A DNA stretch of 64,000 bases from Streptomyces sp. NRRL F-4489 (GCF_001509485.1 NZ_LLZI01000001.1:124001-188000), one strand, 5' to 3'; shown: positions 44,253-53,048, counted from the first letter of the stretch. Numbers and translations: made by a program. The notes: generated by a model not told the origin, from the sequence alone.

Positions 44253-44837
44253 TCAGGTGAACTGGGCGACGTACTCCGTGAACGGCGGGATGCCCACCTC
44301 GGCCCGGCGCTCGTCCATCCGCTCCGGGTCCCGGCAGGGCCACGGGACGGGGGCGCCGTCCCGGACGCCGGCGATCTGGGTGCCGTAGATCTGCTCGCGG
44401 CCCTCGTTGACGAGGGTGCGGTCCTGGAGGAAGGCCAGTTCGCGGCGGGCCGCCAGGCCGTCGGCGACGGCGCGCTCCAGTAGGCGCAGCGCCCGGCGCT
44501 GGACGTCGAGTTGGCGGTCGGCGTGCTGGGCGATCAGCCAGGCGGCGCGGGCCGCGTCGGCGCCGAAGCGGTCCGCGGTCGGCCAGCCGTGGGCGTCCAT
44601 GATCTCGGCGAGCCGGTCGGCGTGCCGGGCGGTCAGCCGGCGCCAGGCCAACTGGTCGGCGAAGTCGGCGCTGTTGGCGCGCGGGGCGGCGCGGTGGTCC
44701 TCGGCGGCCATGGCGGACAGCTCGGCGGCGACCGCGGCGAGCTGGTCGGCGGAGCCGGGCGGGGCCTGCCCGTCGGCGGCTTTCGGGTCCGGCTCCCCGG
44801 GGCCGGCGGGGGGCTGTTGCTGCGGGGCGTGCGTCAT
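44253..44837 (-). CDS. DUF6624-like protein
   Basis: This 194-aa cytosolic protein has no known activity. After ~30 disordered residues comes a helical domain with HADRLAEIMDAHGWPTADRFGADAARAAWLIAQHADRQLDVQRRAL, and then YGTQIAGVRDGAPVPWPCRDPERMDERRAEVGIPP. The WLIAQHAD and YGTQ elements are typical of DUF6624 proteins found across Gram-positives and Bacteroidetes. It is divergent from the AsnC-type regulator across a 391-nt gap. Confidence 0.72.
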   Translation of the reverse strand: MTHAPQQQPPAGPGEPDPKAADGQAPPGSADQLAAVAAELSAMAAEDHRAAPRANSADFADQLAWRRLTARHADRLAEIMDAHGWPTADRFGADAARAAWLIAQHADRQLDVQRRALRLLERAVADGLAARRELAFLQDRTLVNEGREQIYGTQIAGVRDGAPVPWPCRDPERMDERRAEVGIPPFTEYVAQFT

Positions 44838-45044
44838 ATGTGCTCCAGAAGTCGCGGCTGACCCGGTGCCGGGTCGGTCGCGTTCACGCTAATGGCGCGA
44901 AACGGCACAAAAGATCGTTCTTGGGTACGGTGACGGGAGGGGTTCCGCGCGGGGATAATGGATCTGTCCGCGGAAGGAATTCCGGCTCTTCGTGTCCCCC
45001 TTCCCGGGTTCGACGTCGGGTGCGGGGCGAGTTTCGCCGGCAGC

Positions 45045-45165
45045 CGTTCGCAGCCCGCTTGCGGTCGTTCGACGGCCGTTCGCGGTCGTTCGGCGGTCAC
45101 CCGTGGCCGCTTGCGCTCGTTCGGCGGTCGCTTGCGGCCACTCGCGGTCGTTATCGATCGTTCCG
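45045..45165. repeat. Degenerate short repeats in the divergent intergenic region
   Basis: Variants of GCTTGCGGTCGTTCGGCGGTC recur several times between 45045 and 45165 in the 391-nt gap 44838-45228. This could be a multi-site regulator target (AsnC/Lrp proteins bind arrays) or simple slippage-grown sequence. No gene was seen in the gap. Confidence 0.5.
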
Positions 45166-45228
45166 GTGCGAATGCGACGAGCCGTTCGGCCCCGATGAGC
45201 CGTTGACCACGAGGAGGACGTGCCGCCC

Positions 45229-45711
45229 ATGGCCGTGGACGCGCTGGACGCGAAGATCCTCGGGTTGCTGCTGGAGCAGCCGCGGACGAGCGTGCGGGAG
45301 TACGCCCGGATGCTCGGTGTCGCCCGCGGCACGGTGCAGGCCCGGCTGGACCGGCTGGAGCGGGACGGGGTGATCACCGCCTACGGCCCCCGGCTCTCGC
45401 CCGCCGCGCTGGGCCACCCGGTGCTGGCGTTCGTCCACATCGAGGTGACGCAGGGCCATCTGGAGGAGGTCGCCGGGGCGCTGGCCGAGGTGCCGCAGAT
45501 CCTGGAGGCGTACTCCACGACCGGCGGCGGGGATCTGCTGGCCCGGGTGGCGGCGCGGGACGCGGCGCATCTGGAGGATGTGATCCAGCGGCTGGTCAGC
45601 CTGCCGGGGGTGGTGCGGACGCGGACGGAGGTGGCGCTGCGCGAGCGGGTGCCGCACCGGATGCTGCCGCTGGTCGAGACGGTGGGCGGTGGGCCGGCCC
45701 CGGCCGGCTGA
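45229..45711 (+). CDS. Lrp/AsnC-family transcriptional regulator
   Basis: A 160-aa regulator with an N-terminal helix-turn-helix (LDAKILGLLLEQPRTSVREYARMLGVARGTVQARLDRLERDGVI) and a C-terminal RAM ligand-binding domain (PVLAFVHIEVTQGHLEEVAGAL, TTGGGDLLARVAARDAAHLEDVIQRLVSLPGV). It resembles regulators of phenylalanine/tyrosine catabolism in Streptomyces, and phenylalanine 4-monooxygenase lies 1.5 kb away. GAGGAGG (45211-45217) suits the ATG at 45229 better than the in-frame GTG at 45220. Confidence 0.9.
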   Translation: MAVDALDAKILGLLLEQPRTSVREYARMLGVARGTVQARLDRLERDGVITAYGPRLSPAALGHPVLAFVHIEVTQGHLEEVAGALAEVPQILEAYSTTGGGDLLARVAARDAAHLEDVIQRLVSLPGVVRTRTEVALRERVPHRMLPLVETVGGGPAPAG

Positions 45712-45788
45712 GCGCGCGGCGGACCGGCCGTCCCGATGCGGGCCCCGGCCGCCCCGGGGCCGACCAGCCGTCCCGGTAGCGGGCCGGC

Positions 45789-45825
45789 CCCGGGGCAGCC
45801 CGCCACCGGGGCCGGCTGCCCCGGG
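45789..45825. terminator. Bidirectional hairpin between convergent genes
   Basis: CCCGGGGCAGCC (45789-45800) pairs perfectly with GGCTGCCCCGGG (45814-45825) across a 13-nt loop. It lies between the stop codons of the AsnC-type gene and the sugar-binding protein and can serve both. Confidence 0.7.
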
Positions 45826-45829
45826 CCCG

Positions 45830-46951
45830 TCAGAGCAGGCCGAGGGACTTGCACTCCGCGGCGACGGCCGGGACGCAGAGCAGGTCGGTCCGGACCGCCC
45901 CGTCGCGCACGACGGTGTCCTTGAGGTTGTCCTTGGTGACGAGGGTGGCCTTGAAGAGCTTGGCGGGGACCTGCTTCCCGCCCGCGCCGGCGACGGTGGT
46001 CGGCGTGAGCGAGGAGACGCTCTGCCCGCGCAGCAGCCGGTAGGCGATCTCCGCGGCCGTCTCCGCCTCCGGCCGGACCTCCTTGTAAACAGTGAACGCC
46101 TGGGTGCCGTCCAACACCCTCTGCAATGCCGGGAGTTCGGCGTCCTGGCCGCCCAGCGGGATATTCTTCAGACCGGCCGATTTCAGCGCCTCGGCGATAC
46201 CGCCGGCCATCCCGTCATTCGCCGAGTAGACCGCGTTGAAGCCTTGCGCGCCGCGGGAGTTGATGACGTCGGCCATGTCCTTCTTGGCGGTGGCCGCGGA
46301 CCATTCGGGGATGTCTTTCTCATAGACGACGCGGTGCACCTTGCCGTCCAGGACGTCGTGCGCGCCCTTCTTGAACGAGGGGGCGTTCGGGTCGTCCGGA
46401 GAACCGTTGAACATGACGACATCGGCACTGGCCGCGCGGGAGCCGAGCGCCTGGAGAATTCCGTCGCCCTGGAGCCGGCCGATCTTCTCGTTGTCGTAGG
46501 AGACATACGCCGCGACATCGCCCTCGGCGAGCCGGTCGTAGGCGATGACCTTGACGCCCTGGCGTGCGGCGGAGTCCACCCAGCTCTTGGCCGCCCGGGC
46601 GTCGACCGGGTCGAGGACGATCACCTTGACGCCCTTGTCCACCAGGTCCTCGAACTGGGTCCGCTGGGTCTCCACGCTGGAGTCGGCGTTGCCGTAGTCG
46701 ACTTTGCAGGCGAGGCAGAGCGCGGCGATTCTCCGGGAAATGATGCGGTGATCGAATTTCTCGTAGCGCGCGGATTTGTTCTCGGGCAGGAGGAGGCCGA
46801 TGGTGTCCTTCCCCTCCGGCGCGGCCTGATGATCATTTGCGCAGGCCGCCAGCGGGGCGGCGAGGGAAAGCGCGAGTGCGCCGCCGATGACACCGCGACG
46901 TATTGTTGCACTCGTCACACGGCGGGTATCCATTGCCTTCATGGATCTCAT
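45830..46951 (-). CDS. Xylose-type sugar-binding lipoprotein (orphan ABC substrate-binding protein)
   Basis: This 373-aa periplasmic-binding-protein fold has a lipoprotein signal with LAACAND (Cys about residue 36). The mature part follows the XylF/RbsB type: IGLLLPENKSARYEKFDHRII, VKVIVLDPVDARAAKSW, VIAYDRLAEGDVAAYVSYDNEKIGRLQG, AVYSANDGMAGGIAEALKSAGL and VYKEVRPEAETAAEIA. A GGAGGT seven nt upstream fixes the ATG at 46951. No permease or ATPase gene is adjacent, so it must use a distant transporter or act as a receptor. Confidence 0.88.
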   Translation of the reverse strand: MRSMKAMDTRRVTSATIRRGVIGGALALSLAAPLAACANDHQAAPEGKDTIGLLLPENKSARYEKFDHRIISRRIAALCLACKVDYGNADSSVETQRTQFEDLVDKGVKVIVLDPVDARAAKSWVDSAARQGVKVIAYDRLAEGDVAAYVSYDNEKIGRLQGDGILQALGSRAASADVVMFNGSPDDPNAPSFKKGAHDVLDGKVHRVVYEKDIPEWSAATAKKDMADVINSRGAQGFNAVYSANDGMAGGIAEALKSAGLKNIPLGGQDAELPALQRVLDGTQAFTVYKEVRPEAETAAEIAYRLLRGQSVSSLTPTTVAGAGGKQVPAKLFKATLVTKDNLKDTVVRDGAVRTDLLCVPAVAAECKSLGLL

Positions 46952-47180
46952 GAAATGTACCTCCACACGGGGCCGCCCTGACTCGGCCCAGAATGGCTGA
47001 GTGAACGTCACCGGAGGCCGGGACGTCAAGAAACGAAGTAATAACGAGGGCAATCCTTGAACGTGTGTTGAGTTTCCGAAGTCGGGCAGAGCACCAGGGA
47101 TGCGTCCCGGCACTGCGGCAGGCGCGCGCCGCGCCGGTTACACAGGTGACCTCCGCACCGTTATGGGGTATTTGCTGACT

Positions 47181-48068
47181 ATGAGCACGGTGTGGCAGCA
47201 GACCCCCATCTCCGCCGCGGGCCGGATGGGCACCGCGGACGAGCACCCGGGCCGCAGCGACGCGGCCTACCGGCGGCGCCGGGACGCGCTGGCGGCCCGC
47301 GCCGACGGCCACCGGGTGGGGACGCCCTACCCGGAGGTCGATTACACCGAGGAGGAGCACCGCACGTGGCGCACGGTGCACACCGCGCTGCTGCCCGCGC
47401 ACCGGGCGCATGCCTGCCGGGAAGTGCTCGACGCCGCCGCGGACGCGGATCTGCCCGCCGAGCGGATCCCGCAGCACTCCGAGGTGAGCCCCGGGCTGCG
47501 GACTCGTACCGGATTCTCGCTCACCCTGGCCGGCGGGGTGGTGTCCAACGAGCGGTTCCTGGGCTCGATGGAGCACGGCTACTTCCACGCGGTGCAGTTC
47601 GTCCGCCACCCGGCCGTACCGCTCTACACGCCCGAACCGGACGTCCTGCACGACGTGTTCGGGCACGGCGTCCATCTGTCCTCGCCGCGGATCGCCGCGC
47701 TCTACCGGACGATCGGCCGGGCCGCGAACCGCCTCGAGACCGCTGAAGCACTGGACATTCTCAGCCGTATCTACTGGTTCACCCTGGAATACGGATTGAT
47801 TACGGAATCCGGTACACCCCGGGCTTTCGGGGCGGCGCTGCTCTCCTCCTACGGAGAGATCGCCGCACACGGAAGCCGCGAAGTCCGCGAACTGGACCTG
47901 CCGGCCTCGGCCGCCACGCAGTACCGCATTTCCGGATATCAGCCCGTTTTGTTCGCCGCACGGTCCTTTTCCCATCTGGAGGACGTCCTCGGCGCGTTCT
48001 GCGCGGAATTCGACGACGAGACCGGGGACCGACTGGGGCTGCCCCGGCTCTCCCGCGAGCGGGGGTGA
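47181..48068 (+). CDS. phhA: Phenylalanine 4-monooxygenase
   Basis: This 295-aa iron- and pterin-dependent aromatic amino acid hydroxylase converts Phe to Tyr. Iron ligands are visible as PDVLHDVFGHGVHL (two His) and the Glu in YWFTLEYGL. TGFSLTLAGGVVSNERFLGSMEHGYFHAVQFVRHPAVPLYTPEPD is the family core. The length matches bacterial single-domain enzymes without a regulatory ACT domain. ATG at 47181 is preferred, and an in-frame ATG at 47166 would add five residues. The product feeds tyrosine catabolism, possibly under the nearby AsnC-type regulator. Confidence 0.93.
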   Translation: MSTVWQQTPISAAGRMGTADEHPGRSDAAYRRRRDALAARADGHRVGTPYPEVDYTEEEHRTWRTVHTALLPAHRAHACREVLDAAADADLPAERIPQHSEVSPGLRTRTGFSLTLAGGVVSNERFLGSMEHGYFHAVQFVRHPAVPLYTPEPDVLHDVFGHGVHLSSPRIAALYRTIGRAANRLETAEALDILSRIYWFTLEYGLITESGTPRAFGAALLSSYGEIAAHGSREVRELDLPASAATQYRISGYQPVLFAARSFSHLEDVLGAFCAEFDDETGDRLGLPRLSRERG

Positions 48069-48077
48069 TCCGGGGCA

Positions 48078-48108
48078 CCGGCCGGGGATAGGCCGAGAGG
48101 CCGGCCGG
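48078..48108. terminator. Hairpin between convergent phhA and PP2C genes
   Basis: CCGGCCGG at 48078-48085 can pair with the copy at 48101-48108 around a 15-nt loop. A 15-bp direct repeat (CGGGGCACCGGCCGG, 48071 and 48117) surrounds it. It probably terminates phhA. Confidence 0.5.
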
Positions 48109-48167
48109 GAACAGCCCGGGGCACCGGCCGGACCGGCGCGAGCGCGACCCATGATGGCCGGGGCGGC

Positions 48168-48920
48168 TCATTCCCCGAGCCGCACCAGTGCCAGCGTGAT
48201 GTTGTCGGGGGCGCCCGCCTCCAGCGCCGCCCGCCACAGTTCGAACGCGGCCCGTCCGCCGTCGTGTTCGCTCAGCACCGCGCCGATCTCCTCCTCCGGC
48301 ACCGGGTCGGTCAGCCCGTCCGTGCAGACCACGTACCGGCGGCTGCCGGTGAGCGGCACGGTGCGGACGTGCGGGGTGACGGCGTTGAAGCGGGGCGCGC
48401 CGCCGATCGCCTGGGTCACCAGCGACGTGGTGCGCTGCCCGGCCGGCAGCGGCGGGCTGTCGTCCGTGCTGACCTGGCGCAGCCCGTCCTCCCCGGCCTC
48501 CAGCACCCGGCTGTCGCCGACGTTGAAGACCAGCAGCCGCCCGTCCAGGACGACGGTGCCGGCGACGGTGGTGCCCATCGCGGTCAGCGAGCGGTTGCGT
48601 TCGGCCGCGTCGTAGACCGCGCGGTTGCACCGGATCAGCGCGGCCCGGACCGCCTCCTCGCTGTCCAGTGCCGGTCCCAGCGCGGCCAGGTGCGCGACGG
48701 TCAGCGCGCTGGCCACCTCGCCGCCCGGCTGTCCGCCGATACCGTCGGCGACCGCGACCACCAGCGGGCTGCCCAGCGGGAAGACCAGGGTCTGGGGGTT
48801 CTCGGTCACCGTGCCGCACAGCGTCCAGGGGCCGGCCACCAGGCTGTCCTCGTTGTTCTCGCGGACGAGTCCGGGGTGGCTGAGCGCCGTCACCGTGATG
48901 TACTCCGCCGCTGTGTCCAT
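48168..48920 (-). CDS. PP2C-family Ser/Thr protein phosphatase
   Basis: A 250-aa metal-dependent phosphatase (PPM family): HPGLVRENNEDSLVAG with the first metal Asp, VVAVADGIGGQPGGEVAS, LTAMGTTVAG, VFNVGDSRV and APDNITLALVRLG. These are the standard PP2C motifs in order, at the length of the bacterial PstP catalytic core, with no membrane segment. It would counter protein kinases, and none is encoded next to it. Confidence 0.93.
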   Translation of the reverse strand: MDTAAEYITVTALSHPGLVRENNEDSLVAGPWTLCGTVTENPQTLVFPLGSPLVVAVADGIGGQPGGEVASALTVAHLAALGPALDSEEAVRAALIRCNRAVYDAAERNRSLTAMGTTVAGTVVLDGRLLVFNVGDSRVLEAGEDGLRQVSTDDSPPLPAGQRTTSLVTQAIGGAPRFNAVTPHVRTVPLTGSRRYVVCTDGLTDPVPEEEIGAVLSEHDGGRAAFELWRAALEAGAPDNITLALVRLGE

Positions 48921-48974
48921 CGCCGTCGCTCCCTCGCGCGTCCGCCCCGCCGGGTGTGTGCCGCGGCCCGCCCG

Positions 48975-50126
48975 CTACGGGGCGCCGGGGCCGCCTCCGG
49001 TGCCCGGCCGGCCGCTCAGCGTGTGCCGCCGCATCAGCCGGGAGATGTCCTTGCCGGTGATGATCCCCACCAGCCGCCCGGCGTCCACGACCAGGATCCG
49101 CATCCCGGTGCGCAGCGTCAGGCGGTCCATGGCCTCGGTCAGCAGCTCGTCCGGCGCGGCCACCGCGCACTGGGACAGCGGCGTCGCCACGTCCCGTATC
49201 CGCAGCTCTTCGCGCTGCGCGGCCGGTACGGCGGCGAGCCTGCGGAGCTGGACGACGCCGCTCGGCCGCCCCTCGAAGTCCAGCAGCGGGACGGCGGAGT
49301 GCCCGGTGGTCACCGCCACCTCGTCGATGAAGCGCTGGACGGTCAGCCAGTCCGCGCCGGTCATCACGGGGGCGGACATGGCGTCGGCGGCCGTCACCCC
49401 GCGCAGCGCCGCATGGAGCGCCGCGCGCCGCCGCTCGGAACCCGCGACGACCACGATGAACAGCCCGATGAACGCCAGCCACAGGCCGCCGGCGGCGCCC
49501 CGCAGCAGCATCACCCAGCCGACCGCGACCAGGAGCGCGCCCATCACCTGCCCGCCGCGGGAGGCCGCCAGATCGGCGCGGTCGCGGTCGCCGGTGCGCC
49601 ACCACAGGAGTGCCTGCACCACCCGGCCGCCGTCGAGCGGCACCGCGGGGAGCAGGTTGAACACGCCGAGGAACACATTGGCCCAGCCCAGCCAGACCAG
49701 CACCACGGCGGGCACCGCGGCCGCCGCCAGTTCGCTCAGCCCGAACCCGGCCCCCAGGGCGACGCCGCCGATCAGCAGGCTGGTCAGCGGGCCGCTGACG
49801 GCGACCGCGAACGCCGCGGCGGCGGTCCGCGGCCGCCCCATCCGCGTCATACCGCCCAGCGCCCACAGGGTCACGTCCTCGACGGAGATCTGCTTGTGCC
49901 GGGCGATCGCGGCGTGCGCGGTCTCGTGCAGCAGCAGGCTGACGGTCAGCAGCGCCGCGCCGACGACGCCGGCCAGGGCGTAGACGAGGGTGGAGCGGCC
50001 GGGCGCGATGACGGGCAGCGTCTGCCGCCCCAGGCCGTACGCGAACAGCGCCACCAGCAGCGGCACGCTCCAGTGCATGCGCAGCGGCACCCCGACCACA
50101 TGTCCGATCCGGACCGAGCCGTTCAT
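48975..50126 (-). CDS. Site-2 protease-like M50 metallopeptidase with CBS domains
   Basis: This 383-aa intramembrane protease has about six hydrophobic segments. The zinc site is LLHETAHAAIARH (HExxH), and FNLLPAVPLDGGRVVQA provides the NPDG-like third ligand region. The C-terminal ~150 residues are two CBS domains (ADAMSAPVMTGADWLTVQRFI and MRILVVDAGRLVGIITGKDI) that may sense adenine nucleotides. Related Streptomyces proteins are common and their substrates are mostly unknown. It follows the PP2C gene in the same direction after 54 nt. Confidence 0.88.
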   Translation of the reverse strand: MNGSVRIGHVVGVPLRMHWSVPLLVALFAYGLGRQTLPVIAPGRSTLVYALAGVVGAALLTVSLLLHETAHAAIARHKQISVEDVTLWALGGMTRMGRPRTAAAAFAVAVSGPLTSLLIGGVALGAGFGLSELAAAAVPAVVLVWLGWANVFLGVFNLLPAVPLDGGRVVQALLWWRTGDRDRADLAASRGGQVMGALLVAVGWVMLLRGAAGGLWLAFIGLFIVVVAGSERRRAALHAALRGVTAADAMSAPVMTGADWLTVQRFIDEVAVTTGHSAVPLLDFEGRPSGVVQLRRLAAVPAAQREELRIRDVATPLSQCAVAAPDELLTEAMDRLTLRTGMRILVVDAGRLVGIITGKDISRLMRRHTLSGRPGTGGGPGAP

Positions 50127-50512
50127 CGGCGTCTCCCGCCGGCCCGGGCGCTGAATCCTCCGGGCGGGGCCTCACGCCCCGCACTCCGCGGACCACCCGG
50201 CGCGGCACTCACCCCCATTGTCGCTCGCGGCCCGGGCGGGCCGGACGAACCGGGGGCCGGCCCCGACATCGGCACCGGTCCGCCCCGGCTGATCCGGGTC
50301 GGCGCGGGCCGGGACGCTTCACCCGGGGCCGGAGCGCGGCACGGGGCCGCCGGTACGGGCCTACCCTGGGAGTGCGGACGCCGGGTGGGCGACCGCCGGC
50401 GTGCGGTACGTACCGCGACGGGGGGCGCGGGGACCTCGGGCCGGCGTGTCGCGGCGCGGCGATGCCGTCGTCGGTGCGGGTACGGGTACGGGAAGCGAGG
50501 GAGGCGAGTGCC
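50127..50512. other. Divergent intergenic region
   Basis: This 386-nt GC-rich gap lies between the M50 protease and a small protein. TACCCT (50362-50367) could be a -10 element for the + strand, and a GTG frame from 50372 runs into the small gene, but that extension is Arg/Gly-rich. Nothing else is recognised. Confidence 0.4.
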
Positions 50513-50800
50513 ATGGGGCGCAGCCATCACTTCCACCTCGATCAGGGCGGCCACTCGATCACCGTCAATATCGGTCCCGGGCGGGACGGCGAGATCGAAC
50601 TCCTGGTCAACGGCAAGGTCGTCGCGTACCAGAAGGCGCACGGCACCGGTCTGAACCTCCTCACCGGCGAACTCCCCGACGACCCGGCCCGGGTCTTCCG
50701 GGTACGGATCCGCGAGCCCCGCCTCGTCCCCAGCGCACCCCGCTGCACGCTCGAGCTGGACGGTGTGGAACGCCCCATGCCGGAACGCCACATCGTCTGA
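50513..50800 (+). CDS. Small conserved-looking hypothetical protein
   Basis: A 95-aa protein of unknown function (HHFHLDQGGHSITVNIGPGRDGEIELLVNGKVVAYQK...). The alternating polar/hydrophobic pattern predicts beta strands, and there is no signal or membrane segment. The ATG has a strong GGGAGGCGAG ribosome site (50499-50508), which supports it as a real start. Codon use fits neighbouring genes. It stands alone between divergent and convergent neighbours. Confidence 0.65.
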   Translation: MGRSHHFHLDQGGHSITVNIGPGRDGEIELLVNGKVVAYQKAHGTGLNLLTGELPDDPARVFRVRIREPRLVPSAPRCTLELDGVERPMPERHIV

Positions 50801-50924
50801 CACCGACCGCACCACATCACCTGACACCGGCCGCACGAGACCACCGCCCGTACGAGACCGTCGCCGTACGAGACCGTCGCCCTACGAGACCGTCCTTGTC
50901 CCCGGCCGCGCGGCACGCCGTCCG

Positions 50925-51365
50925 CTACGCGCTCGCGCCCTGCCCCTCGACCAGTTCCTTGAACCGCTCGAGATCCGTGCGAACGCCCCGCTCGATCGCC
51001 ACCGCCTGCGCGAACCCCTGCGGCCCGCCGAACGTTTCCCTGATCGCGGCCGGGTCGTACTCGAAGCGGGCCTGGAGCCGGGTGTGCTCCCGGTCGATGG
51101 GCAGCAGCGAGAACGTCCCCGCAAGATCAGGGCCGCTCATCGTCTGCCACGTCATCACGTTCTCCTGCTCCCGGTCGACGATCTCTATCTCGAACCCCTG
51201 CTCCTGGCCCGCCGCGTCCACGTCCAGGCGCGCCCGCCGCTGCCCCTCGGAATGGGCCTCCCGGACACCGTTCAGGAACCGCGGATAGGTCTCCGCACGG
51301 TGCAGGCAGTCCCAGGCCGTTCCGACCGGAACGCTGAGGTCGATGTGTTCTTCCAAAGTGCTCAT
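50925..51365 (-). CDS. SRPBCC/cyclase-dehydrase family protein
   Basis: This 146-aa START-like fold protein reads MSTLEEHIDLSVPVGTAWDCLHRAETYPRFLNGVREAHSEG, the usual opening of polyketide-cyclase/dehydrase-like proteins in actinobacteria, followed by TWQTMSGPDLAGTFSLLPID and a C-terminal amphipathic helix (DLERFKELVEGQ). It probably binds a hydrophobic ligand. There is no polyketide gene nearby, so a biosynthetic role is not implied. Confidence 0.83.
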   Translation of the reverse strand: MSTLEEHIDLSVPVGTAWDCLHRAETYPRFLNGVREAHSEGQRRARLDVDAAGQEQGFEIEIVDREQENVMTWQTMSGPDLAGTFSLLPIDREHTRLQARFEYDPAAIRETFGGPQGFAQAVAIERGVRTDLERFKELVEGQGASA

Positions 51366-51478
51366 CGGATACCTCACAGCTCTGTACAGCTCTGTGCCAT
51401 GACCCCCGCTGACCCTTCCAGGGTCCACCGCCGGACGACCGCGAGCGACCGGAGTACCCGGCGCCCCGTGGCCCGCCC

Positions 51479-52771
51479 CTACCCCACCGCGTTCGGCTCG
51501 CACGGGGAGAGGGCGAGGATCGCGACGTCGTCGTGGAGGACGCGGGTGTGGCGCGGCAGGTCGGCGTTGAGGAAGTCGACGACCTCGGCCGGTCCCGGCG
51601 CGGGCCGGCCCGCGAAGCGCCGGGTGAGCCGGTCCAGCAGCGGATAGAACGCGCCGTTGTCGTCCCGTGCCTCGATCAGCCCGTCCGTGCAGAGCAGCAG
51701 CACGTCCCCGCAGGAGAAGGGGTGGGTGTACGACACCGGGCGCTCGGCGGCCAGTCCGCCCAGGCCCAGCGGCAGGGCCGGCGGTCCGGTGAGTGCGGTC
51801 ACCTCCCCTCCGGAGATCAGTACCGGCTCGATGTGTCCGTGGTTGATGATCGTGACCTGCTCCGCCCGGGCGTCGTACTCGACCAGCGCGGCGGTCACGA
51901 ACAGTTCGTCGTCGGGGATCTCGTCGGCCTCGCGGGCCAGCCGCCGTTCCATCCGGGCGGCCACCGACAGCAGGTCACCGGTGTCGTAGACCGCCTCGCG
52001 GAAGCTGCCGAGGATGTCGGCGACGGTACGGACCGCCTGCAGCCCCTTGCCCCGGACGTCCCCGATGATGGCCCGCTCGCCGGCCTGGGTGGCCCGGATG
52101 TCGTAGAGATCCCCGCCCACCATCGTGCCGATCTCGCCGGAGCGGTACAGCCCCGCCGCCAGGACCTTGCCGACCCGGTGCGGCACCGGCCGCAGCAGGG
52201 TCCGCATCAGCGCCTCGGCCACCGAGTGGACGCGCACCAGATGCCGCTGCTGCCGCCGGCGGTACCCGGCCAGCGCCACGCCGAGGACTCCGACGACGGA
52301 GGTGGCGATATATGTCGCTACATAGTGGTTCTCCCATAACTGATGGATGTTGGTCCCCGTGCAGCACGGTGTGCCGGCGAGCACGCCCTCCAGGACGACG
52401 GCGCAGACGGTGATCACGGCGACGCCGGCCGGGCCGTAGGTGAAGGCGGCGAGCACCGGGACGGCGATCAGCAGGGAACTCACCGCCCACTGCGTGGGCG
52501 TCACGTACTCCAGCAGCAGGACGAAGAGGACGTAGAGCCCCAGCAGCCAGCGCATCCAGGCGGGGATCGTGGGTGCCTCGAAGCCGTTCTGATCCACCAG
52601 CCCGGAGAGCCGCTGTCCCGTGCGGCCTCGCACCGCCGCCCTCACCGCGGCGGCTCCCGCCGGGTCACCGGGACCGGACAGGCCAACGCCGTCACCCTCG
52701 TCTTCCGCGCCACCGCTCAACGTCCCACTCACCGGCCTGTTCGGACGGGCTCCCGCCACGGCCGCTGCCAC
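51479..52771 (-). CDS. SpoIIE/RsbU-type PP2C phosphatase with membrane sensor region
   Basis: A 430-aa signalling phosphatase. Residues ~70-165 hold four hydrophobic segments (WMRWLLGLYVLFVLLLEYV and following). Residues ~200-425 are a SpoIIE domain with GEIGTMVGGDLYDI, IIGDVRGKGLQAV, EQVTIINHGHIEPVLI, CGDVLLLCTDGLIEARD and HDDVAILAL. Such enzymes dephosphorylate anti-sigma-factor antagonists in partner switching. No antagonist or kinase gene is adjacent. The first ~65 residues are low-complexity and the true start could be later. Confidence 0.88.
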   Translation of the reverse strand: MAAAVAGARPNRPVSGTLSGGAEDEGDGVGLSGPGDPAGAAAVRAAVRGRTGQRLSGLVDQNGFEAPTIPAWMRWLLGLYVLFVLLLEYVTPTQWAVSSLLIAVPVLAAFTYGPAGVAVITVCAVVLEGVLAGTPCCTGTNIHQLWENHYVATYIATSVVGVLGVALAGYRRRQQRHLVRVHSVAEALMRTLLRPVPHRVGKVLAAGLYRSGEIGTMVGGDLYDIRATQAGERAIIGDVRGKGLQAVRTVADILGSFREAVYDTGDLLSVAARMERRLAREADEIPDDELFVTAALVEYDARAEQVTIINHGHIEPVLISGGEVTALTGPPALPLGLGGLAAERPVSYTHPFSCGDVLLLCTDGLIEARDDNGAFYPLLDRLTRRFAGRPAPGPAEVVDFLNADLPRHTRVLHDDVAILALSPCEPNAVG

Positions 52772-52841
52772 GACCGTGCTCCGGGCCCACAGCCTGACGG
52801 CCCCGGACAGCCAAGCCGACGATTACGCCAACGGCGGCATG

Positions 52842-53048
52842 TCACGGCGGGGAGCGGCCCGGCCCCGGCGGCGGTGCCGCGCACGCGAGCCGCCGCCCGC
52901 TTCGGCGCGGGCCGAGTCCGCGCGAGACGGATAGAGATGAGCCAGGGAGAGACGTGCCGGGACGGGATGAGCCGGGTCGAGGTGAGCCGGATCGGGATGA
53001 GACAGGTCGGGATGAGACAGGTCGGGGTGAGCCGATTCGCTTGGTCAT
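52842..53048 (-). CDS. Short Ser/Arg/Pro-rich protein with pentapeptide repeats
   Basis: A possible 68-aa protein. The ATG at 53048 sits behind AAAAGGAG on the minus strand, an excellent ribosome site. After MTKRI come about seven tandem five-residue units of the type [GV]S[SP]RP, then a basic tail. No family was recognised. The frame also stays open upstream of this ATG. A non-coding repeat is the alternative. The gaps 52772-52841 and 53049-53256 show no other gene. Confidence 0.45.
   Translation of the reverse strand: MTKRIGSPRPVSSRPVSSRSGSPRPGSSRPGTSLPGSSLSVSRGLGPRRSGRRLACAAPPPGPGRSPP
52929..53033 (-). repeat. Seven degenerate 15-bp tandem repeats
   Basis: Read on the minus strand, the unit is GGCTCATCCCGACCT with variants. 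The 15-bp period keeps the reading frame and yields pentapeptide repeats in the short protein at 52842-53048. Confidence 0.7.
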
